Positions 12,575 through 13,818 of a stretch of 13,818 nucleotides of DNA are shown here, in pieces. This stretch comes from CAZBGL01 sp964491375. GTDB taxonomy: Bacteria; Desulfobacterota; Deferrisomatia; Deferrisomatales; Deferrisomataceae. Within the stretch, counting starts at the first letter, position 1. Every line of letters starts with the position of its first letter. Below the pieces are notes generated by a model. It worked only from the letters and a program-made list of their open reading frames with translations. It did no database searches and was not told where the DNA came from. A program made the position numbers and the translations under genes. The stretch spans positions 1 through 13,818 of the forward strand of contig CAZBGL010000249.1 in assembly GCA_964491375.1 (NCBI GenBank). The letters are read 5' to 3'.

Positions 12575-13818
12575 GTCCCGTTGTGTTCCGTTCGGCCCGG
12601 GAGCTCCCCCTGTCCTCCCGCTCGCTCGACACCATGTTGTGGAACCGCACGGGCTCGTGGCGGTTCCTGAGGCCCCGGTACCAGGACAAGGTGGCACCGT
12701 GCGCCGAGGCGTGCCCGGCCGGGGAGGACGTGGCCCGGATCCAGATCCTGGTGGGGCAGGGCGAGTTCGAGGCCGCCTGGCGCCGCGTCCGCGAGGAAAA
12801 CCCGCTGCCGGGGGTGTGCGGCCGCGTGTGCTTCCATCCGTGCGAGGCGGCGTGCAACCGGGGCGAGTACGACGAGCCCGTGTCGATCCGCTCGCTCGAG
12901 CGCTTCCTGGCCGACCAGGCGTGGCGTCTCGGGTTCTCGCCGGGAGCGTGCTCCGCCCCCGATTCGGGCCGGCGGGTGGCCGTGGTGGGCGCGGGGCCGG
13001 CCGGGCTCTCCGCCGCGTACTTCCTGCGTCGCATGGGGCACGGCGTGGACCTGTTCGACGCCCGGGACGAACCCGGGGGGATGCTCCGCTACGGCATCCC
13101 GGAGTACCGCCTGCCCGCGGACGCGCTCGCCTGGGAGGTGGACCTGATCCTGTCCGGGGACGTCCGGTTCCACCCGAACCGGGTCCTCGGGAGGGACCTG
13201 GGCTGGGACGAACTGGCCGGGTACGACGCCGTGTTCCTGGCGGTGGGCGCCTGGGGCGCGCCGCGCCTCGGCGTGCCGGGCGAGGACCACGCCCGGGACG
13301 GCCTGGCCCTTCTCGAGGCCATCCGACGCGGCCGCCCGCCCGAGGTCCACGGCCGGGTGGCCGTGATCGGGGGCGGGAACACGGCCATGGACGTGGCACG
13401 TTGCCTGCTGCGGCTCGGGGCCGAACCCGTGGTCTACTACCGCCGGCGCCTGGAGGACATGCCGGCACTGCCCGAGGAGATTCGAGAGGCCCGGGAGGAG
13501 GGCGTTCCCTTTCGAGCGCTCCTCGCACCGGCGCGCATCGACCCCGTGGAGGACGGCCGGCTGCGGCTGGCGCTCCGGCCCATGGCCGTGGTGGAGGAAG
13601 CCGGGGGCGGCCGCGCCCGGGTCGTTCCCTCGGGTCATCCGGAGGTGTGTGTGGAGGTGGACGCGGTGTACGCGGCCATCGGGGTGCGCCCCTCGGACGG
13701 CGTGCCGCACGAGGCCCTGGAGCCGGAACGCACCGAGCCCGAGGGGCTCCACGTGCGGCGCATCCGGCCCGAGGGGCCGTGGGCCGAGCGGCCTCCGGTG
13801 TACCTGGGCGGGGACCGC
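12571..13818 (+). CDS. GltD-like FAD/NAD(P)H oxidoreductase with N-terminal Fe-S domain (3' end outside window)
   Basis: 416 residues are visible from the ATG at 12571 (ATGA coupling) with no stop before the window end. The N-terminal Fe-S domain has C44, C48 (CAEACPAGEDVARIQ), C83, C87, C91 and C95 (CGRVCFHPCEAACNRG), the cysteine set of glutamate synthase small-subunit relatives. The FAD-binding GAGPAG is at 140-145, followed by EPGGMLRYGIPEYRLP, and the NAD(P)H site GGGNTAMD is at 267-274 followed by VVYYRRR. The last codons read YLGGD, typical of the second FAD motif. It probably moves electrons between NAD(P)H and the 2-oxoacid oxidoreductase encoded beside it, rather than serving glutamate synthase, because a gamma subunit precedes it. 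Any fused domains downstream are unseen. Confidence 0.92.
   Translation, partial: MSPVVFRSARELPLSSRSLDTMLWNRTGSWRFLRPRYQDKVAPCAEACPAGEDVARIQILVGQGEFEAAWRRVREENPLPGVCGRVCFHPCEAACNRGEYDEPVSIRSLERFLADQAWRLGFSPGACSAPDSGRRVAVVGAGPAGLSAAYFLRRMGHGVDLFDARDEPGGMLRYGIPEYRLPADALAWEVDLILSGDVRFHPNRVLGRDLGWDELAGYDAVFLAVGAWGAPRLGVPGEDHARDGLALLEAIRRGRPPEVHGRVAVIGGGNTAMDVARCLLRLGAEPVVYYRRRLEDMPALPEEIREAREEGVPFRALLAPARIDPVEDGRLRLALRPMAVVEEAGGGRARVVPSGHPEVCVEVDAVYAAIGVRPSDGVPHEALEPERTEPEGLHVRRIRPEGPWAERPPVYLGGDR

Noticed and set aside
10319..13528. 1069-codon open frame on the minus strand
   Set aside because: It overlaps GAPDH out of frame and lies antisense to the XRE, gamma and GltD-like genes, all of which have clear family motifs. 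Its composition is low-complexity.
12493..13752. 419-codon open frame on the minus strand
   Set aside because: It is antisense to the GltD-like gene, His/Arg/Pro-rich and without motifs.

Overview
This is a GC-rich window with tightly packed genes from what looks like an anaerobic deltaproteobacterium (Desulfobacterota; a Geobacter, Desulfuromonas or Deferrisoma-like lineage). The lineage call is inference. It rests on a GeoRSP-type PqqD/radical-SAM pair, a YedE selenium-transporter-family protein, rubrerythrin, a long Pseudomonas/Geobacter-style GAPDH and an oxygen-sensitive 2-oxoacid oxidoreductase operon. No rRNA, tRNA, CRISPR array, transposon or phage gene is visible.

Layout. Positions 1-396 hold the C-terminal end of class I fructose-1,6-bisphosphatase (+). 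Positions 415-4135 are a minus-strand operon read right to left: small TPR-like protein, YedE, beta-helix lipoprotein, PqqD-like chaperone, radical SAM/SPASM enzyme. Its genes overlap by 1-4 bases or are 1 base apart. After a 127-base gap without a clear terminator, 4263-7845 is a second minus-strand run: glycine-zipper lipoprotein, GlcD-like FAD oxidase, short substrate-binding-like protein, PhnD-like substrate-binding protein. A SAM methyltransferase (7902-8471, +) diverges from it and meets, tail to tail, a small NifU-domain/65-residue protein pair (8459-8904, -).

From 9035 on come rubrerythrin (+) with its own promoter and a strong hairpin terminator, then convergent long-form GAPDH (9667-11121, -). 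At the right, an XRE-cupin regulator, a 2-oxoacid:acceptor oxidoreductase gamma subunit and a GltD-like FAD/NAD(P)H/Fe-S protein (cut by the window edge) form a plus-strand operon.

How they work together. FBPase and GAPDH belong to central carbon metabolism/gluconeogenesis. Rubrerythrin and the NifU-type protein fit oxidative defence and Fe-S assembly in an anaerobe. The right-hand operon probably encodes a regulated 2-oxoacid oxidoreductase that exchanges electrons with NAD(P)H. The most open question is the left-hand operon, where a peptide-modifying radical SAM module is coupled to a selenium-transporter-family membrane protein and a beta-helix lipoprotein, with no precursor peptide visible. 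Several intergenic dyads look like operators and are listed separately.
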